Below are positions 62,067 through 64,000 of a stretch of 64,000 nt of DNA, in pieces. A program made the position numbers and the translations under genes. The notes below the pieces were generated by a model. The model had not been told where the DNA came from, made no database searches, and saw nothing but the letters and a program-made list of their open reading frames with translations. How positions within the stretch are numbered: the stretch's first letter is position 1; every line of letters starts with the position of its first letter. Origin of the DNA: Bradyrhizobium sp. CCGE-LA001 (GTDB lineage Bacteria > Pseudomonadota > Alphaproteobacteria > Rhizobiales > Xanthobacteraceae); contig NZ_CP013949.1 in NCBI RefSeq assembly GCF_000296215.2, forward strand, positions 2,287,501 through 2,351,500, in the 5' to 3' direction.

Positions 62067-62457
62067 CAGGTACTCACCCGTCTCTTTAAAAAATCATTAT
62101 GCGGAATTATAACCATTTGAAATGGAAAAGCCAGATTTAAATATAATGCGTCTGTCAATATTAAACCGCGGCCGCCTACGCGCCGACGCTCCATGCCGGC
62201 GATTTTGCTTGAGATGAAGCTCAATCCACGCCATCGTCGGTATCAGCGGGGATTTGCGTTCCTTTCCGCGCCCCGAATCGCGTGGTTAATATTAATTTGT
62301 TAAGATGATATTTTTTGCCGTTGATTTAAATCTGCGCCTGATTTAAATATTTGGGATCAGCGCCGCTGCGCTCATTGCAGCTGAGGACCGAACGAAGTCG
62401 TCATGAGGCTTGCCGAACCTGCTGCCTCACATCTGATCCATCCCGACCTGGCCAGCA
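62067..62457. other. AT-rich divergent control region
   Basis: 390 bases between the leftward amino-sugar run and the rightward glycosyltransferases. Two AT-rich islands (62087-62165 and 62280-62355) carry three copies of GATTTAAAT (at about 62139, 62322 and 62339). GC-rich sequence separates them. Likely promoters in both directions and binding sites for AT-preferring nucleoid proteins; no gene seen. Confidence 0.5.
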
Positions 62458-63318
62458 ATGATCTCGATAATCGTCCCAGCTCACAACGAGAGTTCTGTAA
62501 TCCCTCGGTTGTTGGGCCAATGGGACTGCGATCGGGCCTCGGACGAGATCGGCGTGGTCGTTGTCTGTAATGGGTGCACGGACGACACCGCGAAAGTCGC
62601 TCGCCGCTTCGGTCCAACTGTCGAGGTTGTCGAAACCGATATCGCAAGGAAGACTCACGCCCTGAACGTCGGCGATCAGGTCTCGGGCGCGTTTCCGCGG
62701 ATGTATGCTGATGCCGATATTGTTATTACCCTCGACGCTATTCGCGCTCTCGCACGGCGTCTTGAGAAGGGCGACGTTTTGGCGGTAGCGCCAACGGCTG
62801 ATATCGATCTAACGGGCTGTTCTTGGCTGGTCCGCAAGTACTACACGGTTCGATCGCGGCTGCCTTCCTCGCGCGAAGGTATCGGCGGTTCCGGCGTCTA
62901 CTTCTTATCTGAGGGGGGACGCAGGCGGTTCGGGCAGTTTCCAGACGTCATTGCCGATGACATCTATGTTCGCCTTCAATTCAAGGCGGAGGAACGCGAG
63001 ACACTTCCCGACGTCAGATCGACAGTATTTCCAGCGCGCACAATCACGCAGCTTATCGGGGTCAGAAGTCGCGCCTATGCCGGGGTGTTTGAAATTGCGC
63101 GCCGCTTTCCCGAGCTCTCTGTGAATAGGAGCGAAACCAACCACCGATCGCTCATTCGATTATTCAGGGAACTGCGCTTGTGGCCGGGCTTGTTGATTTA
63201 TTGTTATGTCAATTTTCGTGCTCGATTCCAAGCGAAAAGGTCTTCTCGTGTCCAAGCTGCCGTGTGGCAACGAGATGACTCGTCACGTCGAACGTTATCC
63301 GCCGGCTCGCGCTCATGA
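62458..63318 (+). CDS. Family 2 glycosyltransferase
   Basis: A 286-residue GT-A glycosyltransferase. The start MISIIVPAHNESSVIPRLLG is diagnostic, VVVCNGCTDDTAKVARRFG continues the fold, and MYADADIVITLDAIRAL supplies the DxD (ADAD) motif. A late hydrophobic segment (LIRLFRELRLWPGLLIYCYV) may associate with membrane. The Leu-Pro-Asp-Val block near residue 185 is normal for this class. It probably adds a sugar to the lipid-linked repeat unit. The ribosome site is weak (GGCCAGCA). It is followed after 89 bases by a second glycosyltransferase. Confidence 0.9.
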   Translation: MISIIVPAHNESSVIPRLLGQWDCDRASDEIGVVVVCNGCTDDTAKVARRFGPTVEVVETDIARKTHALNVGDQVSGAFPRMYADADIVITLDAIRALARRLEKGDVLAVAPTADIDLTGCSWLVRKYYTVRSRLPSSREGIGGSGVYFLSEGGRRRFGQFPDVIADDIYVRLQFKAEERETLPDVRSTVFPARTITQLIGVRSRAYAGVFEIARRFPELSVNRSETNHRSLIRLFRELRLWPGLLIYCYVNFRARFQAKRSSRVQAAVWQRDDSSRRTLSAGSRS

Positions 63319-63407
63319 ACTCCGTCGATAGATCGAGTAGGAATGATGAAAGACAGGCTGGCCGGTGCTTGTACGGCCATCCGATTGCGGCGTCTGTGGG
63401 GGATAAA

Positions 63408-64000
63408 ATGATTCAGAGCCACGTCTCCGGCAGCCGGGCAGCGCGGCGGATTGCATTCGCCACGATCGGCGATGCGCGCGAGGTCAGATTTTGGTCCGGC
63501 ACCCCGTTTCATATGTCGAAATCGCTGTCGAGCGAAGGTCATGAGGTGGTGCATATCGGTCCCCTGAGCGCACCGATCTTCCCGTTGTACAAAGCGTATT
63601 CAAAGCTTTGCCGTACCTTTCTGCGGCGTAGAGTTTCTCCATTCCATGCGGGACCCGTGGTTGCACAATATGCAGCTGATTCAGAGCGAAGAATCCGCGC
63701 AGCCTTGCCCGACATCGTCTTCGCGCCAGCCGGCTCCAGCTTCGCATGGGGAGTGCCAAAGGGCGTTCCCCTAGTTTATGCGTCCGACGCGACATATCGG
63801 CTCGTCGAAAACTACCATCCACACTATCGAAACCTGTCGCGCGCTGCTCGGGCCACCGCTGAGCGCCTGGAACGCGACACGATCGCGCGTGCGGATCTGA
63901 TCCTCTACCCATCGGAATGGGCCGCCGAATCTGCCATTAGAGATTATGGTGCCGACCCCACGCGGGTGCATGTCATTCCCTGGGGCGCCAACCTCATAGA
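63408..64000 (+). CDS. Glycosyltransferase, GT-B/GT4 style (N-terminal part, runs off the window)
   Basis: The frame from the ATG at 63408 is open to the end of the window (197 codons seen). GGGGGAT precedes the ATG. The start IAFATIGDAREVRFWSGTPF then HMSKSLSSEGHEVVHIGPL is a GT-B N-terminal Rossmann half, and the region DIVFAPAGSS, VPLVYASDATYRLVENYHPH, RADLILYPSEWAAESAIRDY then GADPTRVHVIPWGANLI is the classical hinge of family 1/4 glycosyltransferases just before the donor domain. The donor-binding half lies outside. It likely acts on the same repeat unit as the preceding gene. Confidence 0.88.
   Translation, partial: MIQSHVSGSRAARRIAFATIGDAREVRFWSGTPFHMSKSLSSEGHEVVHIGPLSAPIFPLYKAYSKLCRTFLRRRVSPFHAGPVVAQYAADSERRIRAALPDIVFAPAGSSFAWGVPKGVPLVYASDATYRLVENYHPHYRNLSRAARATAERLERDTIARADLILYPSEWAAESAIRDYGADPTRVHVIPWGANLI

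Overview
The window reads as chromosome of a high-GC alphaproteobacterium, most likely Bradyrhizobium or a close relative. The basis is protein style: many solute-binding proteins, a LivM-LivG fusion, MmgE/PrpD proteins, HvrA/H-NS-type regulators, and an exopolysaccharide locus broken up by AT-rich islands. This is my inference; no rRNA, tRNA or housekeeping marker is present to prove it.

Region 1 (1-4951, + strand) is the end of a peptide or opine type ABC transport operon: two permeases (the first cut by the window edge) and a fused double ATPase. An M20 amidohydrolase and a flavin-type PNPOx-like protein follow. The first four genes are joined by stop/start overlaps.

Region 2 (5215-20355) is a two-armed catabolic island. 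A leftward run of twelve genes encodes a dehydrogenase, an MmgE/PrpD protein, a branched-chain-type ABC importer with two tandem binding proteins, a carboxymuconolactone decarboxylase (CMD) family protein, two SDR dehydrogenases, a GntR/FCD regulator and an orphan Bug receptor. A rightward run encodes a second MmgE/PrpD protein, a second CMD protein, a lactonase-like metallo-hydrolase and a truncated SDR remnant. The arms diverge from a 221-base gap holding a 35-bp inverted repeat that contains a GntR-type palindrome, so one regulator probably controls both. The substrate is unknown.

Region 3 (20356-37230) is accessory DNA: diverged repeats, a lone methyltransferase, several small unknown proteins, a CobW-family GTPase, a 1891-residue mosaic protein of extracellular type, a secreted protein, a PqqD/HPr-kinase-like protein paired with a nucleotidyltransferase, and two divergent H-NS-type genes. 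A 41-residue membrane protein gene has a decayed copy on the far side of the giant gene.

Region 4 (37303-64000) is a polysaccharide locus. It has an initiating sugar transferase, a candidate polymerase or ligase, a Wzc-like tyrosine kinase, a complete dTDP-L-rhamnose set (rfbC, rfbB, rfbD, rfbA), a type I secretion ABC/HlyD pair with a small partner gene, glycosyltransferases, methyltransferases, an amino-sugar module (two DegT aminotransferases, a sugar epimerase/dehydratase, a hexapeptide acyltransferase, a Gfo/Idh oxidoreductase) and a Wzx-like flippase. Together these suggest a Wzx/Wzy-type exopolysaccharide containing rhamnose and an N-acylated amino sugar. The AT-rich islands in its promoters and the nearby H-NS-type genes suggest nucleoid-protein control.
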